The notes: a model not told the origin generated them from the sequence alone. A stretch of DNA of 6,575 nt from Oscillospiraceae bacterium (GCA_017936985.1 JAGBEM010000037.1:1-6575), one strand, 5' to 3'; positions 1 through 5,956 are shown, counted from the first letter of the stretch. Program-made: numbers and translations.

Positions 1-1122
1 CTTTTTGTCGTGCAGAATCCGCCGCAGAAACCGCTGACCACCGAAGAAATGGATGCCGTTTACGACCTTCCTTATATGCGCACCTGGCATCCCAGCTATG
101 CCAAAGCCGGGGGTGTGCCTGCCATCGAGGAAGTCAAGTTCAGCCTGGTTTCCAACCGGGGTTGCTTTGGCGCATGCTCTTTCTGCGCGCTGACCTTCCA
201 TCAAGGGCGCATTATCCAGACCAGAAGCCACGAGTCCATTCTCAAGGAAGCAGAACTGATGGTCAAAGACAAGGATTTCAAGGGTTACATCCACGATGTT
301 GGCGGCCCCACTGCCAATTTCCGGCATCCTGCCTGCGAGAAGCAGATGACCAAGGGCGCTTGCGGTGGTCGGCAGTGCCTGTTCCCCTCTCCCTGTAAGA
401 ACATGAAGGCGGATCACTCCGATTATGTTGCTCTGCTTCGCAAGCTGAGGAAGATCCCCGGCGTGAAGAAGGTCTTTGTCCGCAGCGGTATTCGCTTTGA
501 CTATCTGCTGGCCGATAAGAAAGATACTTTTTTCAAGGAGCTGGTACAGTATCATATTTCCGGTCAGCTGAAGGTTGCGCCAGAGCACGTATCGGATGCG
601 GTACTTGACCGGATGGGCAAACCAAGAAATGCAGTCTATAATAAATTTGTGGACAAGTATTTTGCACTGAACAAGCAGTACGGCATGAATCAGTTCCTTG
701 TCCCCTATCTCATGTCCAGCCATCCGGGATCTACACTAAAAGAAGCCATCGAGCTGGCAGAATACATCCGGGAAATGGGCTACAATCCGGAGCAGGTGCA
801 GGATTTCTATCCCACCCCCTCCACCCTTTCCACCGTGATGTACTACACCGGTATTGATCCCAGAACCATGGAAAAGGTTTATGTACCGACTGATCCCCAC
901 GAAAAAGCTATGCAGCGGGCGCTGATCCAGTACCGAAATCCCAAGAACTATTATCTGGTAAGAGAAGCACTGCTGAAGGCGCACCGGGAGGATCTGATCG
1001 GTTCCGGTCCTAAGTGTCTGATCCGTGCAGTACCTCCCAGACAAGGAAAGCCTCCGGTTCTACCCAAGGCACCTACGAAGAAAACCGCAGCAAAGAAATC
1101 ACCGCACAGAAAAAAACGTTGA
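1..1122 (+). CDS. YgiQ-family radical SAM protein, C-terminal part (5' end outside window)
   Basis: The frame is open from the first base, so only the last 373 codons are seen; family members usually have about 600-740 residues, so roughly 250-350 are missing upstream. The radical SAM signature C-x3-C-x2-C lies at fragment residues 55, 59 and 62 (codons 163-165, 175-177, 184-186) within [18 protein letters not shown], which is characteristic of YgiQ; these cysteines would bind the 4Fe-4S cluster that cleaves S-adenosylmethionine. Four further cysteines (residues 112, 121, 126, 132) follow. The segment from about residue 290 ([18 protein letters not shown]) matches the C-terminal DUF3362-type region of the family. 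The protein ends in a strongly basic tail ([15 protein letters not shown]) that may contact nucleic acid or simply be a variable end. The substrate of YgiQ proteins is not established as far as I know, and nothing nearby suggests one. A strong terminator follows directly. Family assignment is confident; function is not. Confidence 0.95.
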   Translation, partial: LFVVQNPPQKPLTTEEMDAVYDLPYMRTWHPSYAKAGGVPAIEEVKFSLVSNRGCFGACSFCALTFHQGRIIQTRSHESILKEAELMVKDKDFKGYIHDVGGPTANFRHPACEKQMTKGACGGRQCLFPSPCKNMKADHSDYVALLRKLRKIPGVKKVFVRSGIRFDYLLADKKDTFFKELVQYHISGQLKVAPEHVSDAVLDRMGKPRNAVYNKFVDKYFALNKQYGMNQFLVPYLMSSHPGSTLKEAIELAEYIREMGYNPEQVQDFYPTPSTLSTVMYYTGIDPRTMEKVYVPTDPHEKAMQRALIQYRNPKNYYLVREALLKAHREDLIGSGPKCLIRAVPPRQGKPPVLPKAPTKKTAAKKSPHRKKR

Positions 1123-1130
1123 TCCAACCT

Positions 1131-1165
1131 GACTCCGTCGGAAATTTCCGGCGGAGTTCTGTTTT
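1131..1165 (+). terminator. Rho-independent terminator of the ygiQ-like gene
   Basis: An almost perfect palindrome at 1132-1157 (ACTCCG-T-CGGAAATTTCCG-G-CGGAGT) has a single T/G wobble pair and is followed by a T-rich tract (TTCTGTTTT, 1157-1165). It starts 9 bases after the stop codon. It should insulate the SSB-like gene from ygiQ transcription. The symmetry is high, so the opposite strand could also fold, but that side lacks a good T run. Confidence 0.85.
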
Positions 1166-1175
1166 AGGCTAAAAT
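1146..1175 (+). promoter_or_regulatory. Weak candidate promoter for the SSB-like gene
   Basis: TAAAAT at 1170-1175 matches the -10 consensus in five of six bases. The -35 region is poor: the best option, TTCCGG at 1146-1151 with an 18-base spacer, lies inside the preceding terminator. Because that terminator should stop upstream transcription, the SSB-like gene needs a promoter in this 50-base space, and this is the only fair -10 I see. It would start transcription near 1182, which is the foot of the hairpin that encloses the start codon. Confidence 0.35.
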
Positions 1176-1181
1176 GCCATA

Positions 1182-1226
1182 GGATGTTCCATACAACTGA
1201 CTTTGAGGTGGTACTATGGAACATTC
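1182..1226 (+). promoter_or_regulatory. Hairpin enclosing the start codon of the SSB-like gene
   Basis: ATGTTCCATA (1184-1193) is the exact reverse complement of TATGGAACAT (1215-1224). One G/T wobble and one G/C pair extend the stem to 12 pairs (1182-1193 with 1215-1226). The ATG start (1216-1218) is inside the right arm, and the 21-base loop (1194-1214) carries the Shine-Dalgarno GAGGTG (1205-1210). As RNA it would display the ribosome-binding site but pair the start codon; as DNA it could be an operator. The pairing is seen directly, while the regulatory role is inference. Confidence 0.55.
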
Positions 1227-1827
1227 CGTCAATCAGATCACGATCCGGGGCAGTCTGCACACGCTTCCCCAGTTCTCTCACGAAAATCACGGCAAGCGTT
1301 TCTATCGTTTTTTTCTGGAAGTACCCAGACTTTCCGGTGCTGTGGATATTTTACCGGTGGTGGCATCGGAACAGGTGCTAAGCCGCATGGATCTGTCCGG
1401 CGGCGAAATGCTGACAGTGGTTGGTCAAATACGCTCCCATAACAGCAGAACTGACGGCGTGCGGCATTTGCTGATATTCGTATTTGCACAAAGCATTCTG
1501 TGTGAAGACGGCGAACCAATCAACGATGTACTTTTACAGGGTCCTCTTTGCAAAGAGCCTACATACCGCAGGACACCTCTGGGCCGGGAGATCTGCGATG
1601 TGATGCTGGCAGTGGGCAGAGGATTTAAACGAGCTGATTATCTGCCATGTATTCTCTGGGGACGCATCGCGCAGGATATCTCACAATGCCACACCAGAGA
1701 TATCATTCAGATCAGCGGCAGATTGCAAAGCCGGGTCTATACCAAAGTTACCGAGGACGGTCCCCAGGAACGAACTGCATATGAGATCTCCGCATTGACT
1801 GCCGAAATAATAGATGAATCCCTATAA
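1216..1827 (+). CDS. Tandem OB-fold single-stranded DNA-binding protein (SSB-like)
   Basis: The 203-residue product appears to be two OB folds in a row. The first spans about residues 5-96 (from NQITIRGSLHTLPQF to a strand ending LLIFVFAQSIL). The second spans about 102-200, with the SSB-like strand and turn pattern NDVLLQGPLCKEPTYRRTPLGREICDVMLAV, then DYLPCILWGR (compare the conserved W-G motif of SSB), IIQISGRLQSRVY and AYEISALTAEII. The second half is clearly SSB family; the first is more diverged. The acidic tail with terminal DIPF-type residues that recruits repair partners to canonical SSB is absent, since the protein stops at IIDESL. I recall proteins of this size and pattern in Clostridia, annotated only as single-stranded DNA-binding protein. 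The start is fixed by GAGGTG at 1205-1210, seven bases after GAGG to the ATG. It sits 68 bases upstream of nth, which has its own promoter. A role in DNA binding is likely; whether the genome also has a standard ssb is not visible. Confidence 0.85.
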   Translation: MEHSVNQITIRGSLHTLPQFSHENHGKRFYRFFLEVPRLSGAVDILPVVASEQVLSRMDLSGGEMLTVVGQIRSHNSRTDGVRHLLIFVFAQSILCEDGEPINDVLLQGPLCKEPTYRRTPLGREICDVMLAVGRGFKRADYLPCILWGRIAQDISQCHTRDIIQISGRLQSRVYTKVTEDGPQERTAYEISALTAEIIDESL

Positions 1828-1846
1828 GTGAATGATTTGCTGCCTC

Positions 1847-1875
1847 TTTTCTTTTGTAATAAGCTGTGCTATAAT
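1847..1875 (+). promoter_or_regulatory. Extended -10 promoter of nth
   Basis: TATAAT at 1870-1875 is a perfect -10 box preceded by TG one base upstream (TGCTATAAT), the extended -10 form that tolerates a weak -35. The -35 position at 17-base spacing reads TTTTCT (1847-1852), a poor match. Transcription should begin near 1882, giving nth a very short leader of about 14 bases with the Shine-Dalgarno almost at the 5' end. The run TGTGCTATAATTA also occurs in the secG promoter. Confidence 0.75.
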
Positions 1876-1883
1876 TAAAAAAA

Positions 1884-1889
1884 GAGGTG
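1884..1889 (+). promoter_or_regulatory. nth: Shine-Dalgarno that fixes the nth start
   Basis: GAGGTG is complementary to the CACCUC at the 3' end of 16S rRNA and lies at a normal distance from the ATG at 1896. A possible upstream GTG start at 1887 falls inside this site and can be excluded. Confidence 0.8.
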
Positions 1890-1895
1890 GTAAAT

Positions 1896-2531
1896 ATGAA
1901 AGATAAAGTCAATGCCATAATAGAAGCACTGAAGAATCATTATCCGGATGCACCCTGCGCGCTGCACTACAGCAAGGACTACGAGTTGATGATCGCAGTG
2001 CGGCTGTCTGCCCAATGCACAGATGCCCGGGTCAACCTGGTGACTCCTGCCCTGTTTGCCGCCTACCCAACTCTGGAAGCTATGGCAAGCGCAGATATTT
2101 CTCATGTAGAGCAGCTGGTACATTCCTGCGGTTTTTACAAACACAAAGCAAGAGACATTGTTCTCGGCTGCCAGATGCTCCTTTCCGATTACGGCGGAAA
2201 AGTACCTGGTACCATGGAGCAGCTTCTGCGTATTCCCGGCGTGGGCAGAAAGACCGCCAATTTACTCCTCGGTGATTTATACGGCGTACCAGGCAGCGTT
2301 GTATGCGATACCCACTGTATCCGAATTTGCGGCAAGCTGGGGCTTTCCAAAGGCAAAGAGCCGGAAAAGGTGGAGCAGCAGCTTCGTAAGATCCTGCCGC
2401 CGGAGGAAAGCTCGGATTTCTGCCACCGGATCGTTCTGTTTGGCAGAGAGATCTGCACTGCAAGAAGCCCCAAATGCGCAGAATGTCCTTTGGCACTCTG
2501 GTGCGATGAAGTAAATAAGGGCAAGCCTTGA
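1896..2531 (+). CDS. nth: Endonuclease III, DNA glycosylase/AP lyase
   Basis: This base-excision repair enzyme removes oxidised pyrimidines and nicks at the abasic site by beta-elimination. The 211-residue product, counted from the ATG, has every diagnostic element. The helix-hairpin-helix is LLRIPGVGRKTAN (about 110-122) with the catalytic lysine at 119. The catalytic aspartate is at 138 in CDTH; E. coli has VDTH, so the residue before Asp is Cys here. A C-x6-C-x2-C-x5-C iron-sulfur loop has cysteines at 187, 194, 197 and 203, the same numbers as I recall for E. coli Nth. The length is normal for the family and nothing suggests damage. It has its own promoter, and its partner upstream is a single-strand-binding protein, so DNA maintenance is a plausible shared theme. 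The flippase starts 56 bases after its stop and is probably read through from nth. Confidence 0.97.
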   Translation: MKDKVNAIIEALKNHYPDAPCALHYSKDYELMIAVRLSAQCTDARVNLVTPALFAAYPTLEAMASADISHVEQLVHSCGFYKHKARDIVLGCQMLLSDYGGKVPGTMEQLLRIPGVGRKTANLLLGDLYGVPGSVVCDTHCIRICGKLGLSKGKEPEKVEQQLRKILPPEESSDFCHRIVLFGREICTARSPKCAECPLALWCDEVNKGKP

Positions 2532-2543
2532 TCTGGTTCTAAC

Positions 2544-2589
2544 ACCCCTCCCTGTCCGCATAGACTGTGGACAAGGAGGGGTTCATTTT
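2544..2589 (+). terminator. Hairpin after nth that also buries the flippase Shine-Dalgarno
   Basis: CCCCTCC-C-TGTCC (2545-2557) pairs with GGACA-A-GGAGGGG (2569-2581): 12 pairs with one C/A mismatch, an A/T pair at the base (2544/2582) and an 11-base loop. It is followed by TTCATTTT, an imperfect T tract, so it can act as a partial terminator for nth. Its right arm is the AAGGAGGGG ribosome-binding site of the next gene, so the fold would also block translation initiation there. The fold is seen directly; which role dominates is inferred. Confidence 0.6.
2574..2579 (+). promoter_or_regulatory. Shine-Dalgarno that fixes the flippase start at TTG
   Basis: A perfect AGGAGG lies 8 bases before TTG at 2588-2590. 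An upstream in-frame GTG at 2567 would place the site inside the coding sequence and has no Shine-Dalgarno of its own, so TTG is the likelier start. Confidence 0.75.
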
Positions 2590-4072
2590 GTCAAAGAAAC
2601 TACCTATTTTTTACAGTGCGCTTTTGCTGACCGGCGTAAACCTGCTGCTGCGACTGGTGGGCACCTCCTTTCAGGTCTATCTGTCCGGACGCATCGGTGC
2701 AGAAGGAATCGGTCTGCTGCAGCTGACGATGTCCGTTGGTTCTATGGCGATGGTAGCAGGAATGGCAGGGATCCGCACCGCAACCATGTATCTGACCGCA
2801 GAAGAGCTGGGTCGGGGCAGGCCAAAAAATGTGACCTGGGTTTTATCCTCCTGTGTGCTATACAGCATTGTCTGCAGCTGCGTTATCGGATCGGGTGTGT
2901 ATCAGTTCGCACCGGCCATCGCAGATAAGTGGATCGGTAATGTACAGATCGTTCCAGCACTGCGGCTGTTTGCGGTTTTTCTGCCGGTCAGTTGTCTGAG
3001 TGGCGTCATGACCGGCTACTTTACCGGCGCAAACCGGATCGGCACGTTGGCAGCTGTAGAGGTTGCTGAGCAGCTATTTTGCATGGTATGCACTGTCACA
3101 CTGTTAACACTTTGGGCCGGGCACGATCCAGGAAAAGCCTGTCAGAGCGTGGTTTTGGGAAGCTGTCTGGGTGGCAGTCTGACGCTCATATGTCTGATCA
3201 CCTTGCGGCTTCTGGAGCATCCGGCAACCGGGCGACGGATCAAAATGGGACGCAGGTTGGCTGATACCGCCGTTCCCCTGGCAATCGCCGATGACCTTCG
3301 CACAGGCATTAGTACCGTAGAAAATCTGATGGTGCCAAAGCGTCTGGCCCTTTACCCCGGTACCACCTCTGCCCTTGCCGATTTTGGCACAGTCAGCGGA
3401 ATGGTGTTTCCTGTTCTGATGTTTCCGGCTGCCATTTTGTTTGGCCTTACGGAGCTATTGATCCCGGAGCTGGCACGATGCCGGGCCGCCGGCAGTGAGA
3501 AACGCATTCGGTATCTGGTTTCAAAAAGTCTGCGTGTGGCGCTGCTGTATGGCTGTACCTGTGGCGGAATCCTGTATTTGACCGCCAAACCGCTCTCAAT
3601 GCAGTTATACAGCAGCAAAGATGCCGGCAGGTATCTTACTTGGTTTTCTCTACTTGCAATCATGCTCTACTGCGATCTGATCACTGACGCTATGATCAAG
3701 GGCTTGGGGCAACAAAAAGCATCAGTCCGATACAACATCATAACCAACGTTATGGATGTGGCTTTTCTGTTCGTCTTACTGCCGCGCTACGGGATCACAG
3801 GTTACTTTATCAGTTTTCTGGTGACCCATGCGATCAATTTTATTCTGAGCTTGCGCCGTTTGTTCTTGATCTCCGGCGTTAAGATCCCATTCTATATTCC
3901 TGCTATGACACTGGCCTGCACCGGCGCCGCCATACTTGCTTCCAGTTTTCTCACCGGGGCTGTGATCCGTGCTGTCGCTTTTGTGATCATTTTGGTGTGT
4001 CTGCTTTTTTTGTGCAAAGTGGTCAGTCGCCAGGATATTATCTGGGTCAAAGGCGTGGTGCGAAAAAAATGA
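2588..4072 (+). CDS. SpoVB-like MOP-superfamily flippase (polysaccharide/lipid-linked export)
   Basis: From the TTG start the product has 494 residues, close to the roughly 500-520 usual for SpoVB and related MOP (MATE/MurJ/Wzx) transporters. Hydrophobic segments run along the whole length and fit about 12-14 membrane helices. The opening (FYSALLLTGVNLLLRLVGTSFQVYLSGRIGAEGIGLLQL) is the typical SpoVB/oligosaccharide flippase first helix pair. The central STVENLMVPKRLALYPGTTSALADFGTVSGMVFPVLMFP is typical of the clostridial branch. Family members flip lipid-linked sugars or peptidoglycan precursors across the membrane, and SpoVB acts in spore cortex formation; the substrate here cannot be read from the sequence. 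No glycosyltransferase or envelope gene lies beside it. It probably depends on read-through from nth past a hairpin that hides its ribosome-binding site. Its TGA stop is the first three bases of the terminator stem. A naming of true spoVB would need phylogeny. Confidence 0.88.
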   Translation: MSKKLPIFYSALLLTGVNLLLRLVGTSFQVYLSGRIGAEGIGLLQLTMSVGSMAMVAGMAGIRTATMYLTAEELGRGRPKNVTWVLSSCVLYSIVCSCVIGSGVYQFAPAIADKWIGNVQIVPALRLFAVFLPVSCLSGVMTGYFTGANRIGTLAAVEVAEQLFCMVCTVTLLTLWAGHDPGKACQSVVLGSCLGGSLTLICLITLRLLEHPATGRRIKMGRRLADTAVPLAIADDLRTGISTVENLMVPKRLALYPGTTSALADFGTVSGMVFPVLMFPAAILFGLTELLIPELARCRAAGSEKRIRYLVSKSLRVALLYGCTCGGILYLTAKPLSMQLYSSKDAGRYLTWFSLLAIMLYCDLITDAMIKGLGQQKASVRYNIITNVMDVAFLFVLLPRYGITGYFISFLVTHAINFILSLRRLFLISGVKIPFYIPAMTLACTGAAILASSFLTGAVIRAVAFVIILVCLLFLCKVVSRQDIIWVKGVVRKK

Positions 4073-4097
4073 CCTGCCAACGGCAGGTCATTTTTTT
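4063..4097. terminator. Bidirectional terminator shared by the convergent flippase and pepD genes
   Basis: TGACCTGCC (4070-4078) pairs perfectly with GGCAGGTCA (4082-4090) around a 3-base loop, flanked by A7 on the left (4063-4069) and T7 on the right (4091-4097), so each strand has a stem followed by seven T. The stop codons of both converging genes lie in it: TGA at 4070-4072 in the stem, and the pepD stop (4096-4098) overlapping the T run. Confidence 0.95.
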
Positions 4098-5538
4098 ACA
4101 GCGCTTTCAAAATCTCCAGAAGAAATTCCCATGTGCGGCGAGTCGAATCGATCTCAAGCTTTTCCCGGCTGGTGTGGATGTCGTGCATATCCGGTCCGAT
4201 GGATACGCAGTCCAAACCAGGCAGTTTTTCACTGAGCAGGCCACACTCCAGACCGGCGTGGATCGCAACGACTTGCGGATCTTTTCCAAACATTTCCTTA
4301 TAAATACGCACCATGGTATCCCGCAGCGGAGAATCCTTCCTGTACTCCCAGGCAGGATAATCGCCCATTTCACTGTAGGAGCCGTCATAGAATTTCGCCA
4401 GATCCTCCAGCTTGGAAAGAAGTGAGCGTTTTTCGGCATTCACACAGCTGCGGACCGCAAAGGTCAACTTCAGCTCTTCATCCAGACTGACAACGCCCAA
4501 ATTCAAACTTGTCTGTACCAAACCGGCAATATCCTGGCTCCAGGCCTGAACGCCGTTGGGAGCAGCATTTAAAAGTGCGATGATCTTGGCAGAATCTTCC
4601 GTCGATACCGCATTTCCGCCCAGAGCATCCACATCATCACCACGAACGACCGCTTCCGGTTCATCGTAATTGGCACGGATCTCAGCCTGGAGTTGGGCTG
4701 CAATATCATTGATCCGCTCGATATACATGCCCAAAGGGATCAAAGTTACCTGGCAGGATCTGGGGATCGCATTATCCTTTGCACCGCCCTGGAGCTTTGT
4801 GATGCACAGAGGCATCAGCTTCTGCACACGGCCAAGAAATTCACCCATGACCTTGTTGGCGTTGGCGCGGTTTTTGTGGATCTCCACGCCGGAGTGACCG
4901 CCCCGCAGCCCCTCCACTGTCAGCCGAACGCAAGGGCCATAGACCGGTCTGCGCTGGACAGGCAGTGTAATCGTACCTCTGGCACCGCCGGCGCAAGAGA
5001 CTGTGAAAATACCTTCATCCTCGGAGTCCAAATTCACCAGAGTTCTGCCTTTCAGCATGGAAAGATCCACTCCGGCTGCGCCCTCCATGCCAATTTCCTC
5101 GTCCACAGTTATGATGATCTCCAGCGGCGGATGGGGAATTGTTTTGTCAGCCAGAAGTGCCAGCGCATACGCAACTGCAATACCGTTGTCGCCGCCAAGG
5201 GTAGTTCCGTTGGCATAGATGCAAGCGCCATCATGGGTAATATCCAGACCTTGCGTTTCCATATCGATGGAGCAGTCGGCATCTTTTTCGCAGACCATAT
5301 CCATATGTCCCTGCAGAACCACAGGGGGATGATCCTCATAGCCGCAGGTTCCCTCCTGGAACATCAGCACATTATTCAGTTCATCCTGGATATAACGGAT
5401 GCCATGCTCCTGGGCAAAGCTGACCAGGTAATCGCTAATAGCTTTCGTATTCCGAGAGCCATGGGGAATGGAACAGATTTCTTCAAAATAGCCGAACACG
5501 GAAGCAGGTTCCAGTCCGGCGAGCTTGACAGGGTTCAT
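4096..5538 (-). CDS. pepD: Aminoacyl-histidine dipeptidase (Xaa-His dipeptidase, M20 family)
   Basis: This is a cytosolic zinc dipeptidase that splits dipeptides such as carnosine-type Xaa-His into free amino acids. Its 480 residues compare with about 485 in E. coli PepD. The two-metal site is complete: H78 and D80 in GHMDMVCEK, bridging D117 in GTTLGGDNGIA, the catalytic glutamate E147 and metal ligand E148 in TVDEEIGMEG, D171 in NLDSEDEG and C-terminal H455 in DIHTSREK. These sit two to six positions from the numbers I recall for Vibrio PepD (80, 82, 119, 149, 150, 173, 461). GGHSGVEI in the lid/dimerisation region is also typical. The ATG start has a perfect AGGAGG (5547-5552 on the minus strand) 8 bases upstream. 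The secG terminator lies upstream, so pepD is probably expressed from its own promoter in the 98-base gap. It ends in the shared bidirectional terminator. No signal peptide is seen, which fits the cytoplasm. Confidence 0.97.
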   Translation of the reverse strand: MNPVKLAGLEPASVFGYFEEICSIPHGSRNTKAISDYLVSFAQEHGIRYIQDELNNVLMFQEGTCGYEDHPPVVLQGHMDMVCEKDADCSIDMETQGLDITHDGACIYANGTTLGGDNGIAVAYALALLADKTIPHPPLEIIITVDEEIGMEGAAGVDLSMLKGRTLVNLDSEDEGIFTVSCAGGARGTITLPVQRRPVYGPCVRLTVEGLRGGHSGVEIHKNRANANKVMGEFLGRVQKLMPLCITKLQGGAKDNAIPRSCQVTLIPLGMYIERINDIAAQLQAEIRANYDEPEAVVRGDDVDALGGNAVSTEDSAKIIALLNAAPNGVQAWSQDIAGLVQTSLNLGVVSLDEELKLTFAVRSCVNAEKRSLLSKLEDLAKFYDGSYSEMGDYPAWEYRKDSPLRDTMVRIYKEMFGKDPQVVAIHAGLECGLLSEKLPGLDCVSIGPDMHDIHTSREKLEIDSTRRTWEFLLEILKAL

Positions 5539-5566
5539 AACGATCTCCTCCTAAATTCATAGGGCA

Positions 5567-5595
5567 ATCTTATCATATTCCAATGGGAATGTCCA
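5567..5595 (-). promoter_or_regulatory. Candidate promoter of pepD
   Basis: On the minus strand, TGGACA (5590-5595) matches the -35 consensus in five of six bases and TAAGAT (5567-5572) matches the -10 in four of six, with a 17-base spacer. The start would fall near 5560, leaving about 21 bases before the ATG. TATGAT at 5572-5577 is a better -10 by itself but has no suitable -35. A small inverted repeat (ATTCC-N4-GGAAT, 5577-5590) lies in the spacer. The upstream secG terminator makes a promoter here necessary. Confidence 0.5.
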
Positions 5596-5596
5596 T

Positions 5597-5627
5597 AAAA
5601 AATAACCACAGGGCTGTGCCCTGTGGT
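5597..5627 (-). terminator. Rho-independent terminator of secG
   Basis: Read on the minus strand, ACCACAGGGC (5627-5618) pairs perfectly with GCCCTGTGGT (5614-5605) around a 3-base loop, 10 pairs in all, followed by TTATTTTTT (5604-5597 and adjoining). It starts 9 bases after the secG stop codon. It is a strong, textbook-shaped terminator. Confidence 0.92.
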
Positions 5628-5636
5628 CATATGGAA

Positions 5637-5870
5637 TTAAAACAGGCTCAGAGACAGGGTCAGCAGGATCCAAACCAGAGCGATCCACTTAGTAGCGGCA
5701 GCCAGAATCTTATCCCAATCGCCGTACTTGCTCTTGCTCAGGTAGGAATCATTGTTGCCGGACAGTGCGCCCAGGCCGGACTCCTTACCGGACTGAATAG
5801 CCACCACAACAATCAGAGCAATGCTGACAATGACCTCCAGACCGATCACGATCATCTTCAGAATTTCCAT
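5637..5870 (-). CDS. secG: Preprotein translocase subunit SecG
   Basis: SecG is the small membrane subunit of the SecYEG channel that helps SecA-driven export. The 77-residue product has the family architecture: a first membrane helix at about residues 5-25 (MIVIGLEVIVSIALIVVVAIQ), a cytoplasmic loop with the conserved QSGKESGLGALSG segment, and a second helix at about 57-76 (IALVWILLTLSLSL). The loop contains a polar stretch (NNDSYLSKSKYGDWDKI) typical of Gram-positive SecG. The ATG is preceded by GGAGGGAGG (5879-5887 on the minus strand), with GGGAGG 8 bases upstream. It has its own promoter and terminator, so it looks like a single-gene unit between prfB and pepD. In many Firmicutes secG is followed by rnr and smpB, which is not the case here. 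Confidence 0.95.
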   Translation of the reverse strand: MEILKMIVIGLEVIVSIALIVVVAIQSGKESGLGALSGNNDSYLSKSKYGDWDKILAAATKWIALVWILLTLSLSLF

Positions 5871-5900
5871 TATATTAACCTCCCTCCACGGGTGTGTTCA

Positions 5901-5931
5901 TAAATCCAAGTAATTATAGCACATGGATTTA
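5901..5931. repeat. Inverted repeat centred on the secG -10 box
   Basis: TAAATCCA (5901-5908) and TGGATTTA (5924-5931) are perfect reverse complements separated by 15 bases. The centre (5916) lies within the TATAAT of the secG promoter (5913-5918, minus strand). The expected transcript starts near 5906, so most of the repeat is not transcribed and an operator is likelier than an RNA hairpin. No T tract follows on the minus strand. The repeat is short and AT-rich, so chance is possible. Confidence 0.45.
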
Positions 5932-5941
5932 AAAAATTCAA
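5913..5941 (-). promoter_or_regulatory. Promoter of secG (extended -10)
   Basis: On the minus strand, TTGAAT (5936-5941) serves as -35 and TATAAT (5913-5918) as -10, with an ideal 17-base spacer and an extended TG one base before the -10. The start would be near 5906, giving a leader of about 35 bases that carries the Shine-Dalgarno. It lies wholly in the 86-base gap after prfB. Confidence 0.85.
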
Positions 5942-5956
5942 GTCTTTTCGTCATTT

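Noticed and set aside
1887..1895. GTG as an upstream start for nth
   Set aside because: The GTG is part of the Shine-Dalgarno GAGGTG that serves the ATG at 1896, and starting at the ATG gives cysteine numbering matching E. coli Nth.
2567..2587. GTG as an upstream start for the flippase
   Set aside because: It lies in the hairpin loop before the AGGAGG at 2574-2579 and has no ribosome-binding site of its own; the TTG at 2588 is ideally spaced from that site.
4693..5562. Long open frame on the plus strand opposite pepD (289 codons)
   Set aside because: It lies entirely antisense to a complete, motif-verified PepD, has no recognisable domain or convincing ribosome-binding site, and is explained as a shadow of the codon pattern on the other strand.
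5577..5590. Small inverted repeat ATTCC-N4-GGAAT between secG and pepD
   Set aside because: Five pairs are easily found by chance in an AT-rich gap; it is noted only because it falls in the spacer of the candidate pepD promoter.
5583..5903. Plus-strand open frame of 106 codons covering the secG region
   Set aside because: It runs through the secG terminator, gene and leader in antisense, its translation is low-complexity and Gln/Asn-rich with no family resemblance, and secG is well supported on the minus strand.
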